DNA of 64,000 nucleotides from Bacillus thuringiensis (lineage in GTDB: Bacteria; Bacillota; Bacilli; Bacillales; Bacillaceae_G): positions 4,586,501 to 4,650,500 of the forward strand of contig NZ_CP012099.1 of NCBI RefSeq assembly GCF_001182785.1, in the 5' to 3' direction. Shown in pieces: positions 53,229 to 62,034 of the stretch; position 1 is the first letter of the stretch; the number at the start of each line of letters is the position of its first letter. The position numbers and the translations under genes were made by a program. Under the pieces are notes generated by a model. It did no database searches and was not told the origin of the DNA. It saw only the letters and a program-made list of their open reading frames with translations.

Positions 53229-53497
53229 TTCCCCTCTTCCCCCTTATTCGTAAATGTAAACACCCAAGTCAACAAATCTTGAAAGACCGTTGTGTTTAAA
53301 GAGTACACAACGAATTGCCCTTTCTTTTCATCTTGAATAAGTTCAGCATTTTTAAGTGCGCTTAAGTGGTGTGAAATACTTGGTTTTGTCATATTGAAAT
53401 GTTCAGCAATTTCACCAGCGGTTAGATTGCCTTCTTTTAATAAGTCTAAAATTTTTCGCCTTGTTGGATCTGCTAATGCTTTGAATGCTTGATTCAA
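53225..53497 (-). CDS. sdpR: ArsR-family repressor (SdpR-like)
   Basis: 90 residues, winged helix: FKALADPTRRKILDLLKEG, then the recognition helix MTKPSISHHLSAL and wing EKKGQFVVYSL. No metal-binding Cys motif. Represses its own operon in B. subtilis until SdpI binds it. The start is TTG 53497 behind AGGAAG; a perfect 24-bp palindrome lies 25 nt upstream. Confidence 0.9.
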   Translation of the reverse strand: MNQAFKALADPTRRKILDLLKEGNLTAGEIAEHFNMTKPSISHHLSALKNAELIQDEKKGQFVVYSLNTTVFQDLLTWVFTFTNKGEEGK

Positions 53498-53522
53498 TGT
53501 CTTTCTTCCTTTCGATAATTAG

Positions 53523-53546
53523 ACATTTAGATATTTATCTAAATGT
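53523..53546. promoter_or_regulatory. SdpR operator candidate
   Basis: ACATTTAGATA-TT-TATCTAAATGT, a perfect 11-bp-arm palindrome just upstream of sdpR. ArsR/SdpR dimers bind such ATTTAGAT-type sites. Confidence 0.72.
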
Positions 53547-53663
53547 TAAAATGATTTCAGTTAATTGTCAATTATATATACAGCCCTTTTTATTTTTTCC
53601 ACTTCTGACCTACGTCAATTACTATATGGAGTAAAATCTAAAGATTACGGAGAGTAAAAAAAG

Positions 53664-53700
53664 AAAACAGCTCTTCAAATATACAGGAAGAGCTGTTTTT
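53664..53700. terminator. Terminator
   Basis: 13-bp stem (53664-53676 with 53687-53699) and 10-nt loop, at the end of the 37-aa reading frame. Confidence 0.85.
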
Positions 53701-53812
53701 ATTTAAACTTTATTATTTTATTAACAAAAGAAGAAATCCAAAAGATAATCAAGCTTATAATAAAGGACATACCTACTATCGTTCCGAATTCATTTAACCA
53801 ATAACTAATCAT
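53699..53812 (-). CDS. Candidate 37-aa membrane peptide
   Basis: ATG 53812 to TAA 53699: a short N-terminal part, one hydrophobic helix (MSFIISLIIFWISSFV) and a basic tail (NKIIKFK). AGGTG lies 9 nt upstream and a terminator begins at the stop codon. 45 nt downstream of the anti-sigma gene, so perhaps the third gene of that operon. No family recognised. Confidence 0.5.
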   Translation of the reverse strand: MISYWLNEFGTIVGMSFIISLIIFWISSFVNKIIKFK

Positions 53813-53857
53813 GCTTTCACACACCTAGTATGGATTCTATTACATATAAGTAAGAAA

Positions 53858-54670
53858 TCATTCGTTCTTTGTAGAGTCCTTTTGGACAGTTTTATTCGCC
53901 ATATCCACTGGAATTTTCATTGTCCAAGTTCCTTCTGTTCCTCCAACTCTGTTAATATTAATATTTATAGATAAAAGCTCTGGGAATTTGTTACCTTCTA
54001 ACGGTTCAAAAACTATTACTCCCTCTGGTTTATCATGATCAGCTAACACCGTGTCAAAACTTTCCCCCGCTTGATTCGTTAAATAAAATGTACTATTCTC
54101 TATTGCATCCGGATTACCAATACGATCTTTTTGAAAATTATCCATATGAGTGTTACTAAGAAAATGTAAGTATTGGACAGCATTAAATTTCTTATTTTTA
54201 TAATACGGGCTCTCCACTTGTTTCCCGTCTTCTTTACCATCTTTTGTAATATCGAGCCCAGTTGTATTAAATTTATAAGGAACAAGCGATCCATCTTGCT
54301 GTTCAAATCGATAATAAACAAGTATTTTAGCATCTTGAATTAATATTTCTTTTACATGAAGAGTAATACCGTTATCTACTACTTTTTCGTTTAACTGTAT
54401 GGACTTCCCATTCGCAGCATCCTTTTTCACTTCTTCACCAATCATTTCATTTAACTTTACCTCTGGCTTTGCAAAATAAGAATTGTTTAATGCCATTGTA
54501 CTCGTCGGTATAATGACAGCCGCTATTAAACCTGCTATTAATAATTTCTTTTTCGTTTTCTTTTTGTTTTCTTTTTTATACATTTGACTAAAGGATTGAT
54601 AAGCTCGCTCTTTAACCTCTTTTGGGATCTCTTGTTTCATTGCTTTTTTACATTCATTTGAAAACGACAT
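53858..54670 (-). CDS. Anti-sigma factor (DUF4179)
   Basis: 270 residues: cytoplasmic N-terminus (about 1-42), one TM helix (about 43-62, LLIAGLIAAVIIPTSTMAL), then an extracellular beta-rich domain of the DUF4179 type. Single-pass proteins encoded directly after an ECF sigma gene usually hold that sigma factor at the membrane until a signal arrives. The ATG at 54670 overlaps the sigma gene by 17 nt, with GAGGAGG 12 nt upstream; another ATG at 54691 is less likely. Confidence 0.82.
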   Translation of the reverse strand: MSFSNECKKAMKQEIPKEVKERAYQSFSQMYKKENKKKTKKKLLIAGLIAAVIIPTSTMALNNSYFAKPEVKLNEMIGEEVKKDAANGKSIQLNEKVVDNGITLHVKEILIQDAKILVYYRFEQQDGSLVPYKFNTTGLDITKDGKEDGKQVESPYYKNKKFNAVQYLHFLSNTHMDNFQKDRIGNPDAIENSTFYLTNQAGESFDTVLADHDKPEGVIVFEPLEGNKFPELLSINININRVGGTEGTWTMKIPVDMANKTVQKDSTKNE

Positions 54671-55238
54671 TTGAATTAGATTCCTCCTCATCTATTTCTA
54701 TACTAGATTGATTCCGAATTTTTTCTAACGCTCTGTGAATTCTAGATCTTACTGTACCTATAGGAATTTGTAATAGTTCTGCAATTTCTTCATATGTGTA
54801 ATCGTGATAAAAGCGATAAACGATCACTACTCTAAACTTAAATGGTAGTTCTTGTATCACTGTTAATAACTGCTCTTCTGTTTCTTTTCTTAATAATACT
54901 TTTTCTGGAACTTCTACAACAGGATCATCACTTAGTTGTTGTTTTTCAAATAAGCGCATCCTCTTCCATATGTGTTTTCTCCACTGACTAATCTGCTTGT
55001 AAACAATTCCATTCAACCAAAATAGAAACGGTCTAGATTGATCATATGTTGAAATAGATTTCCAAAGTTGGAAGTAGATTTCATTTACGATTTCGTTTGT
55101 ATCATGTCGATTTTTAACTATAGCAAAGACTGTTTCATAGATTCGCTGACTCGTTAAATCAAATATAAATTCAAAAGCCTCCTCGTCACCTTTTAGTAAA
55201 CGCTCTATCCAAATATGTATATCTTCATTACTTACCAA
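54654..55238 (-). CDS. ECF-type RNA polymerase sigma factor
   Basis: 194 residues with sigma region 2 (FEFIFDLTSQRIYETVFAIV ... IYFQLWKSISTYD) and region 4 (LPFKFRVVIVYRFYHDYTYEEIAELLQIPIGTVRSRIHRALEKI). The start is TTG 55238, 7 nt after GGAGGGG. Upstream (minus strand) a GGAAC followed about 15 nt later by TGTCC could be an autoregulated ECF promoter. Forms an operon with the DUF4179 anti-sigma gene; probably a cell-envelope stress sigma, like SigX/SigV in type. Confidence 0.88.
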   Translation of the reverse strand: MVSNEDIHIWIERLLKGDEEAFEFIFDLTSQRIYETVFAIVKNRHDTNEIVNEIYFQLWKSISTYDQSRPFLFWLNGIVYKQISQWRKHIWKRMRLFEKQQLSDDPVVEVPEKVLLRKETEEQLLTVIQELPFKFRVVIVYRFYHDYTYEEIAELLQIPIGTVRSRIHRALEKIRNQSSIEIDEEESNSNVVFK

Positions 55239-55443
55239 GTAGTGCCCCCTCCTTAACGATGTTCTCACTATATATTGGACAGTAAGCAAAATAAAGTTCC
55301 AAATTTCATAAAAAAATATAATACTTTTTACTTTTCACACTTTTGACCTATACTGTTTACTAGCTTATCTTTCAACATAATGAAAAGACTTGAAACACAT
55401 GATACACTATAGCTACAATTGTTTTTTTAGGAGGAATATACAT

Positions 55444-56139
55444 ATGTATAAAATTTTAATCGTTGAAGACGATCCAAATATTTCATCATTACTGCAATCT
55501 CACATTCAGAAGTACGGTTATGAGGCTGTGGTAGCGGAGAATTTCGATGATATTATGGAATCGTTTAACGCTGTGAAACCACATCTTGTTTTACTTGATG
55601 TAAACTTACCGAAATTCGATGGTTTCTACTGGTGCCGTCAAATTCGTCATGAATCTACTTGTCCAATTATTTTCATTTCAGCGCGTGCTGGTGAGATGGA
55701 ACAAATTATGGCAATTGAAAGCGGTGCGGATGATTACATTACAAAACCATTCCACTACGACGTTGTAATGGCGAAAATTAAAGGACAATTACGTCGTATT
55801 TACGGTGATTATGCACCAAATATTTCTGAACGTATCGTTGAAGTAGAAGGTTTAAAACTATTCCCAGAACGTCCTGAAATTCACTTCGGATCTGAACAAG
55901 TTCTTTTAACGAAGAAAGAGGCTATTTTAGCTGAAATGTTATTATCTAAATTCCCTCGTACAGCAAGCCGTGAAGATTTATTAGCTGCGCTTTGGGATGA
56001 CGAAAGCTTCGTTGAAGAAAATACATTAAACGTAAACATTACGCGTCTTCGTAAAAAGTTTAATGAGCTTGGTATTGAGAACTCTATTGAAACAGTACGT
56101 GGACTTGGATATCGTTTTAACGCAACTTGGAGTGAATAA
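55444..56139 (+). CDS. BceR-type response regulator
   Basis: 231 residues, OmpR family: EDDPNI (8-13), phosphoacceptor in VLLDVNLPKFDGF, Lys in YITKPFHYDV, and a winged helix (LLTKKEAILAEMLL ... NTLNVNITRLRKKF). The receiver sequence is typical of the BceR/YxdJ/YvcP group that answers BceAB-type transporters. The ATG follows TAGGAGGAA. It is the nearest BceR-type protein to the four operators of this window, although none of those precedes its own operon. Confidence 0.93.
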   Translation: MYKILIVEDDPNISSLLQSHIQKYGYEAVVAENFDDIMESFNAVKPHLVLLDVNLPKFDGFYWCRQIRHESTCPIIFISARAGEMEQIMAIESGADDYITKPFHYDVVMAKIKGQLRRIYGDYAPNISERIVEVEGLKLFPERPEIHFGSEQVLLTKKEAILAEMLLSKFPRTASREDLLAALWDDESFVEENTLNVNITRLRKKFNELGIENSIETVRGLGYRFNATWSE

Positions 56140-56141
56140 GC

Positions 56142-57164
56142 ATGAAGCTATTTTTACGTGATCATTTTGCATTTTTCCTACTGTACATATTAAACTTCGG
56201 TATCATTTTCGTTCTTTATGATGCAGTAGATGGATTTCAAAATAATAAATTTTACTTCGTCGTTTTAAGTTTATATTTATTCATTTGTTTCCTCGCTTAC
56301 CGTTACGTTCGCAATCGTAGAATGTACCATAGATTAAGTGAGCAACCTGAAAAAATGGAAGATGCGTTTATTGAAAGAGCGACTGCTCCGATGCCTCACG
56401 GTGTCAATGAACTCGTGCGTACGCAGTACCGCCTCTTCCAAAAAGAACTACAATCGTATGAAGTAAAACAACAAGAACATCAATTATTCATTAATCATTG
56501 GGTACATCAAATGAAGACACCTGTTTCTGTTATGCAGCTTATGGTGCTAGAAATGGAAGACGAGCATTTAATTCCAAAGTTTAAAAAAGAATTAGAGCGT
56601 CTAAACCAAGGGCTTGATATGGCTTTATACATGGCTAGGTTAAATAACTTCCATGAAGATTTCCATGTCGAGACGATTTCATTAAAAGATACGGTAACAA
56701 AAAATATTAACGGATTAAAAGAACTATTCATTCGTAATGGTGTCTTCCCTGTTTTAGAAGTCCATTCTGATTTAAAAGTTACTTCTGATGCGAAATGGCT
56801 AAAATTTATCATCTATCAGTTAATGACAAATGCTGTTCGTTACTCTGGTGAGCGCGGAAAGAAAGTTTTCTTATCTGCTTACCGAAACGGAAAAGATATT
56901 ATTTTAGAAGTTCGTGATGAAGGTGTTGGTATTCCGCAAGAAGATATTCGAAGAGTATTTGAACCGTTTTACACTGGGAAAAACGGTCGCGCATTTGGAG
57001 AATCTACTGGTATGGGACTTTATATTGTAAGTAAGATTTGTGATTATTTAGGTCACTCGGTCAAATTAGATTCGGAAGTTGGTAAAGGAACGACGATTAA
57101 AATCATCTTCCACAACGCTGCAAATAATCAGGCAGAACATACGGAGAAGGTGACCGAAGCATGA
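56142..57164 (+). CDS. BceS-type intramembrane-sensing histidine kinase
   Basis: 340 residues. Two TM helices (about 10-28 and 38-58) with a very short external loop, so it senses through the transporter, not directly. HisKA with HWVHQMKTPVSVMQL and HATPase (N box QLMTNAVRYSG, G box STGMGLYIVSK). Starts 2 nt after the regulator gene and precedes the permease genes. Confidence 0.93.
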   Translation: MKLFLRDHFAFFLLYILNFGIIFVLYDAVDGFQNNKFYFVVLSLYLFICFLAYRYVRNRRMYHRLSEQPEKMEDAFIERATAPMPHGVNELVRTQYRLFQKELQSYEVKQQEHQLFINHWVHQMKTPVSVMQLMVLEMEDEHLIPKFKKELERLNQGLDMALYMARLNNFHEDFHVETISLKDTVTKNINGLKELFIRNGVFPVLEVHSDLKVTSDAKWLKFIIYQLMTNAVRYSGERGKKVFLSAYRNGKDIILEVRDEGVGIPQEDIRRVFEPFYTGKNGRAFGESTGMGLYIVSKICDYLGHSVKLDSEVGKGTTIKIIFHNAANNQAEHTEKVTEA

Positions 57165-57183
57165 TCGTAACATATGCAAGCAA

Positions 57184-57217
57184 AATGTATGAGAACTCAC
57201 TCTCATACATTTTTTGC
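57184..57217 (+). terminator. Terminator between bceS and the first permease
   Basis: AATGTATGAGA/TCTCATACATT stem, 6-nt loop, TTTTTT. Splits the regulatory and transport genes into separate or attenuated transcripts. Confidence 0.85.
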
Positions 57218-57258
57218 AATTCAACTACTTCTATATCTTCTAGCCGGAGGTATAATCT

Positions 57259-59238
57259 ATGACATTTTGGCAATTTGCATTTAAAAACGTCACGCGCAAC
57301 TCAAGAGCTTATTTTGCTTACTTTGTAAGTAGCTCCTTTTCCATTGCTGTGTTCTTTTCGTTTGCTGTTTACTTATTCCATCCGAAATTACAAAACTTTG
57401 ACATGACTTCTGAAATTTCAGGATTAATGGTATTTTCAGAAGTAGTAATTGTATTTTTCTCTTTCTTCTTTTTACTATATTCCATTGGTACTTTTTTAAA
57501 AGTTAGAAAAAAACAATTTGGGGTTTTGACCATTTTAGGAATATCGAGAAAACAATTACACCGTCTCGTCTTCATGGAAAATATGTTAATCGGGATTTCA
57601 TCTATCTTTTTCGGTATGCAGTTTGGAGTTGTTTTTTCGCAATTTTTCTTATTAGTAACAGCCAAACTTACGCATGTTCCAGGAATATATTTATACGGTC
57701 CTACTAACGCGTTTATTTTAACAACCATTGTTTTCCTTAGTCTTTTTATCATTGTATCTGCATTCACACCAATGCTTATTCGTACAAAAAAAGCGGTACA
57801 CCTTTTAAAAACAAATGGTGGAAAACAAAAGGAAAGAAAACCATCCATACTTGTTTCATTATTTGGTGCGATCTGTTTATTTGGTGGTTATGCATTAGCT
57901 GGAAATCCTAAATATTTCGTATCAGTAAGCCCGCAAATCGGTGTTATATATATGGTCTCAAGTATTTTCGTTATCCCAACGCTTGTTACAATCGGAACAT
58001 ATTTCTTCTTTTCACAAATTAGCTTCTTACTTATTTATATTTTAAAGAAGAGAAGGAAGTTTTATATGAAACGGATTAATATGCTTTGGGTTTCGGATTT
58101 AGCAAGCCGTATTCGAACGAATATTAATATGCTTTTTATTGTAGCGATGCTATCTACTATCGCTTTCACAATGATTACGTTTCTATATGGATTCGGGAAA
58201 TTTATTAAGCTAGAAGTTAATAGAACTTCTCCTTTCCCAATTTCTTATTTTTCTTATGATGCGAACCCTTTTGTTACAGAGCATTTAAATTGGCTTGAGC
58301 AACAATTACAAAAAGAGCATTTCTCTTATCAAAAAATAAAAGCTGATATATATGAAACACCACTAAAAGAAGATAAAGATGTAGCCATTTTTAATGATGT
58401 ATACGCAATTAAGCAAAGTGACTATAACAAACTTGCGAATTCTTTACGAATGAAACAACTATTTATGGATGATAACGAAGCATATGTGCTAACAGGGACA
58501 TCTTATATCACCATATTCAACGAATTTGAGCAAAGCTACAAAAGAGATTACATTACACTCTCTAGTACAAATACGAAATTACGAGTGAAAGGCTATGAGC
58601 ATGTGAATGCAATTCCAGCTGGCTTTTCATATCAAACGATAGTTTTGCCTGATGTTATCGTAAATAACTTACCTAGCACCGTAAAGCATATATCAGCATA
58701 CAATTACAAAATTCAGAACTGGGAACAGACATATAAAATTGCTGATAATTTTATGGAAAAAGTACAAAAAGATCGAGATACATCCCAGTATGAAGGACCT
58801 CTTATTCGCCCCTTTGAATCAGCAGGTTCGTTATACAAAATAACATCTGGCAGTGCTGCATTCTTCCTAATCGGGACATTTTTAGGAGTTATCTTCTTCA
58901 TTGGAGCTGGTAGCGTTCTTTACTTTAGAATGTATACGGATTTGACGAACGAACAAGAGAAATATATAACGATTTCTAAAATCGGTGTAACAGATACAGA
59001 GATGAAACGATCTGCAACCATTCAACTTAGTATTTTATTTTTCATTCCGTACATTATGGCATCCATTCATACAATGTTCGCAACAAAAATGCTACAAGAT
59101 GTAATTGGTTTATCTCTGTTCAAAGAGGTTTCAGCCGTTCTTATTATTTTTGGATTCGTTGAAATCGTATTTTTCGTATTCATTCGTTCACTTTATATGC
59201 AAAAATTATCACAATACACGAGTGGACAAAATATTTAA
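57259..59238 (+). CDS. BceB-type permease, first copy
   Basis: 659 residues, MTFWQFAFKNVTRNSRAYFAYFVSS start, ten helices and the large extracellular domain (about 310-525). Close relative of the next two permeases in the window and a more distant one of the permease at 48 kb. The ATG follows CGGAGGT. No ATPase follows directly; it must use the one at 61.3 kb or another. Confidence 0.92.
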   Translation: MTFWQFAFKNVTRNSRAYFAYFVSSSFSIAVFFSFAVYLFHPKLQNFDMTSEISGLMVFSEVVIVFFSFFFLLYSIGTFLKVRKKQFGVLTILGISRKQLHRLVFMENMLIGISSIFFGMQFGVVFSQFFLLVTAKLTHVPGIYLYGPTNAFILTTIVFLSLFIIVSAFTPMLIRTKKAVHLLKTNGGKQKERKPSILVSLFGAICLFGGYALAGNPKYFVSVSPQIGVIYMVSSIFVIPTLVTIGTYFFFSQISFLLIYILKKRRKFYMKRINMLWVSDLASRIRTNINMLFIVAMLSTIAFTMITFLYGFGKFIKLEVNRTSPFPISYFSYDANPFVTEHLNWLEQQLQKEHFSYQKIKADIYETPLKEDKDVAIFNDVYAIKQSDYNKLANSLRMKQLFMDDNEAYVLTGTSYITIFNEFEQSYKRDYITLSSTNTKLRVKGYEHVNAIPAGFSYQTIVLPDVIVNNLPSTVKHISAYNYKIQNWEQTYKIADNFMEKVQKDRDTSQYEGPLIRPFESAGSLYKITSGSAAFFLIGTFLGVIFFIGAGSVLYFRMYTDLTNEQEKYITISKIGVTDTEMKRSATIQLSILFFIPYIMASIHTMFATKMLQDVIGLSLFKEVSAVLIIFGFVEIVFFVFIRSLYMQKLSQYTSGQNI

Positions 59239-59306
59239 AATAAACTTGATGAAAAGAGTATTTCCTATGCTCTTCTCATCTTCACCCTATCAGGAGGTTC
59301 AGGTGA

Positions 59307-61262
59307 ATGACATTTTGGCAGTTTGCATTTAAAAACGTGACGCGGAACGCCAGAGCTTATTTCGCCTATTTTGTAAGCAGTGCGTTCTCCATCGCAATCT
59401 TTTTCTCATTTGCAGTTTATTTATTTCATCCTAAATTGCATATGACAGACGTGAATTATTCTCTGAACATATTAATGACAATTTCAGAAGTTGTCATTGT
59501 GTTCTTTTCATTTTTCTTTTTACTGTATTCAATCGGGACGTTTTTAAAAGTACGAAAAAAACAGTTCGGGATTTTAACAGTACTTGGCATATCTCAAAAA
59601 CAATTAAAGCGACTCATATTTATAGAAAATATGTTAATTGGTGCTCTTTCTATATTTTTTGGCATTCAACTTGGAGTTGTCTTTTCACAGTTCTTTTTAT
59701 TAGTTACCGCCAAAATTACACACGTACCTGGTTTATATTTATATCCGCCTACAAGTGCTATCGTTTTAACTATCATCATCTTTCTCGGGCTCTTCATTCT
59801 CGTATCATCTTTTACACCGATGCTCATTCGTACGAGAAAAGCCGTACGTCTTTTAAAAGAAGGAACACAACAAAAAGAAAGAAAAGCATCCGTACTCATC
59901 TCTCTATTTGGTGCGGCATGTTTAATAACTGGATATGTATTAGAATCCAATCCATTATATTTTATGTCGTTAGGCGATATCATTGGGCTTTTATATGCCT
60001 TCTCTAGTATACTTGTCATTCCATCGCTTATTGCAGCTGGAACATACTTTTTCTTTTCACAAATTAGTTTTTTACTTATTCGTATTTTAAAAATGCGAAG
60101 AACGTTTTATATGAAACGAATTAATATGCTTTGGATTTCGGATTTAGCAGCGCGCATTCGGACAAACATTAACATGCTTTTTATTGTAGCGATGCTATCG
60201 ACACTCGCTTTTACAATGATTACATTCTTATATGGTTTTGGAAAATTTACAAAGTTTGATGCAATTAGACAAAACCCTTTCCCGTTTACGTATTTATCAC
60301 ATACTGAAAATACATTAGCTGATGAACATTTAAACTGGTTAGAGCAGAAATTTAATGAAGAGCATTTTACTTATACGAAATTTAAAACGGATATATATGA
60401 AGTATCTTCGGCTGAAGATAACACGCAGCTCTATTACGCAATTAAACAAAGTGACTATAATGTACTTGCTAGGGCGTTAAATTGGGAAAAACTCACGGTG
60501 AATAAGAATGAATCTTATATTCTTATGAAAGACTTAGATGATCAAGTTATTGGAACACTTCACAATGAAGACAAGAAAAATACTCTTACACTTACTCAAA
60601 ACAATTTACAACTACAAGTGAAAGAATATAAAAGTTATAGCCCATTCCCAAACAGCTTAATATACCAATTACTCATACTATCTGATGAAAATGTAGAAGC
60701 CTTATCCACCGTTTCCAAACAAATGAGTGTATATAACTTCAAAGTTACAGATTGGGAAAAAGCACATAATATCGGTTCATCGTTTATCACAAAAATCAAT
60801 AACGACAATGCAGCAATTCAAGCAGAACACCCACCTTTCCATGCAAGTGAAGCAAGCGATTCTCTATACACAACAAAACTAAATGTCGCTTCATTCTTCT
60901 TAATTGGTACTTTCTTAGGTGTTATTTTCTTTATCGGTGCTGGTAGTGTTCTTTACTTCCGAATGTATACAGATTTAACAAATGAGCAAGAAAAATATAT
61001 AACGATTACGAAAATTGGCTTAACTGAAACTGAAATGAAACGTTCAGCGACAATTCAGCTTGCGATTCTTTTCTTCGTGCCTTACATTATGGCATCAATC
61101 CATACGATGTTTGCGACAAAGATGCTACAAGAAGTTTTACATCTCTCGTTCTTCGCTGAGATTACAGTCGTACTGTTGATTTTTGGAACAGTTGAAATTT
61201 TATTTTTCCTTTTAATTCGTTCCTTTTATATGCAAAAATTATCACAACATATTAAGTTTTAA
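59307..61262 (+). CDS. BceB-type permease, second copy
   Basis: 651 residues with strong similarity to the preceding permease across the membrane parts and poor similarity in the external sensing domain (about 310-520), the pattern expected if the duplicates now meet different peptides. The ATG follows CAGGAGG. An imperfect hairpin (GATGA..CTCATC) lies in the 68-nt gap before it. Confidence 0.92.
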   Translation: MTFWQFAFKNVTRNARAYFAYFVSSAFSIAIFFSFAVYLFHPKLHMTDVNYSLNILMTISEVVIVFFSFFFLLYSIGTFLKVRKKQFGILTVLGISQKQLKRLIFIENMLIGALSIFFGIQLGVVFSQFFLLVTAKITHVPGLYLYPPTSAIVLTIIIFLGLFILVSSFTPMLIRTRKAVRLLKEGTQQKERKASVLISLFGAACLITGYVLESNPLYFMSLGDIIGLLYAFSSILVIPSLIAAGTYFFFSQISFLLIRILKMRRTFYMKRINMLWISDLAARIRTNINMLFIVAMLSTLAFTMITFLYGFGKFTKFDAIRQNPFPFTYLSHTENTLADEHLNWLEQKFNEEHFTYTKFKTDIYEVSSAEDNTQLYYAIKQSDYNVLARALNWEKLTVNKNESYILMKDLDDQVIGTLHNEDKKNTLTLTQNNLQLQVKEYKSYSPFPNSLIYQLLILSDENVEALSTVSKQMSVYNFKVTDWEKAHNIGSSFITKINNDNAAIQAEHPPFHASEASDSLYTTKLNVASFFLIGTFLGVIFFIGAGSVLYFRMYTDLTNEQEKYITITKIGLTETEMKRSATIQLAILFFVPYIMASIHTMFATKMLQEVLHLSFFAEITVVLLIFGTVEILFFLLIRSFYMQKLSQHIKF

Positions 61263-61281
61263 AAGTAGAAAGGTGATTACT

Positions 61282-62034
61282 ATGGAAGAAGTATTACACA
61301 TAAAAAACGTCTCAAAAGTGTATGAGGGGAAAGTCCCTCATACTGCTTTAAAAAATATAAATTTACACGTGGATAAAGGTGAATTCGTTGCCATTATGGG
61401 ACCATCTGGTAGCGGGAAATCTACATTTTTAAACGTTATTTCTACAATTGATTCTCCTACTTCTGGTGACGTCGTTATTAACGGAAAAAAACCGCACACA
61501 TTTCGTCGAGAGAAGTTAGCTATTTTCCGCCGCCAAGAGTTAGGATTTGTTTTCCAAAACTTTAACCTACTAGATACACTAACAATCGGTGAAAATATCG
61601 TACTACCTTTAACATTAGATAATGTTCCATTAAAAGAAATGGATGAAAAGCTTGATAACATTTCAAAAAAGCTTGGAATTGATCATATTTTGGACAAACG
61701 TATTTTTGAAGTTTCTGGAGGACAAGCACAGCGTACTGCAGTAGCACGCGCTGTTATTCATCACCCTTCTCTCTTACTAGCCGATGAACCGACAGGGAAC
61801 CTGGATTCAAAAGCCGCTATTGATGTAATGGAGTTATTTACGAAATTAAACAAAGAAGAAGATGCAACGATTTTAATGGTTACGCACGATCCGTTTGCGG
61901 CAAGTTATTGTAACCGTGTTATTTTCATTAAAGATGGAGAGCTTTACAATGAACTGCACCGCGGATTATATCGCGAGAAGTTTTATCAAGAAATATTAGA
62001 TGTTCTAGCCTTATTAGGAGGCAGACGTGGATGA
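61282..62034 (+). CDS. BceA-type ABC transporter ATPase
   Basis: 250 residues: Walker A GPSGSGKST, Q-loop FVFQNFNLLD, signature VSGGQAQR, Walker B LLLADEPTGNLD, switch His in MVTHDPFAASYC. The ATG at 61282 follows AGAAAGGTGA. Its stop overlaps the third permease start (ATGA at 62031-62034), so that pair is tightly coupled; the first two permeases may share it. Confidence 0.93.
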   Translation: MEEVLHIKNVSKVYEGKVPHTALKNINLHVDKGEFVAIMGPSGSGKSTFLNVISTIDSPTSGDVVINGKKPHTFRREKLAIFRRQELGFVFQNFNLLDTLTIGENIVLPLTLDNVPLKEMDEKLDNISKKLGIDHILDKRIFEVSGGQAQRTAVARAVIHHPSLLLADEPTGNLDSKAAIDVMELFTKLNKEEDATILMVTHDPFAASYCNRVIFIKDGELYNELHRGLYREKFYQEILDVLALLGGRRG

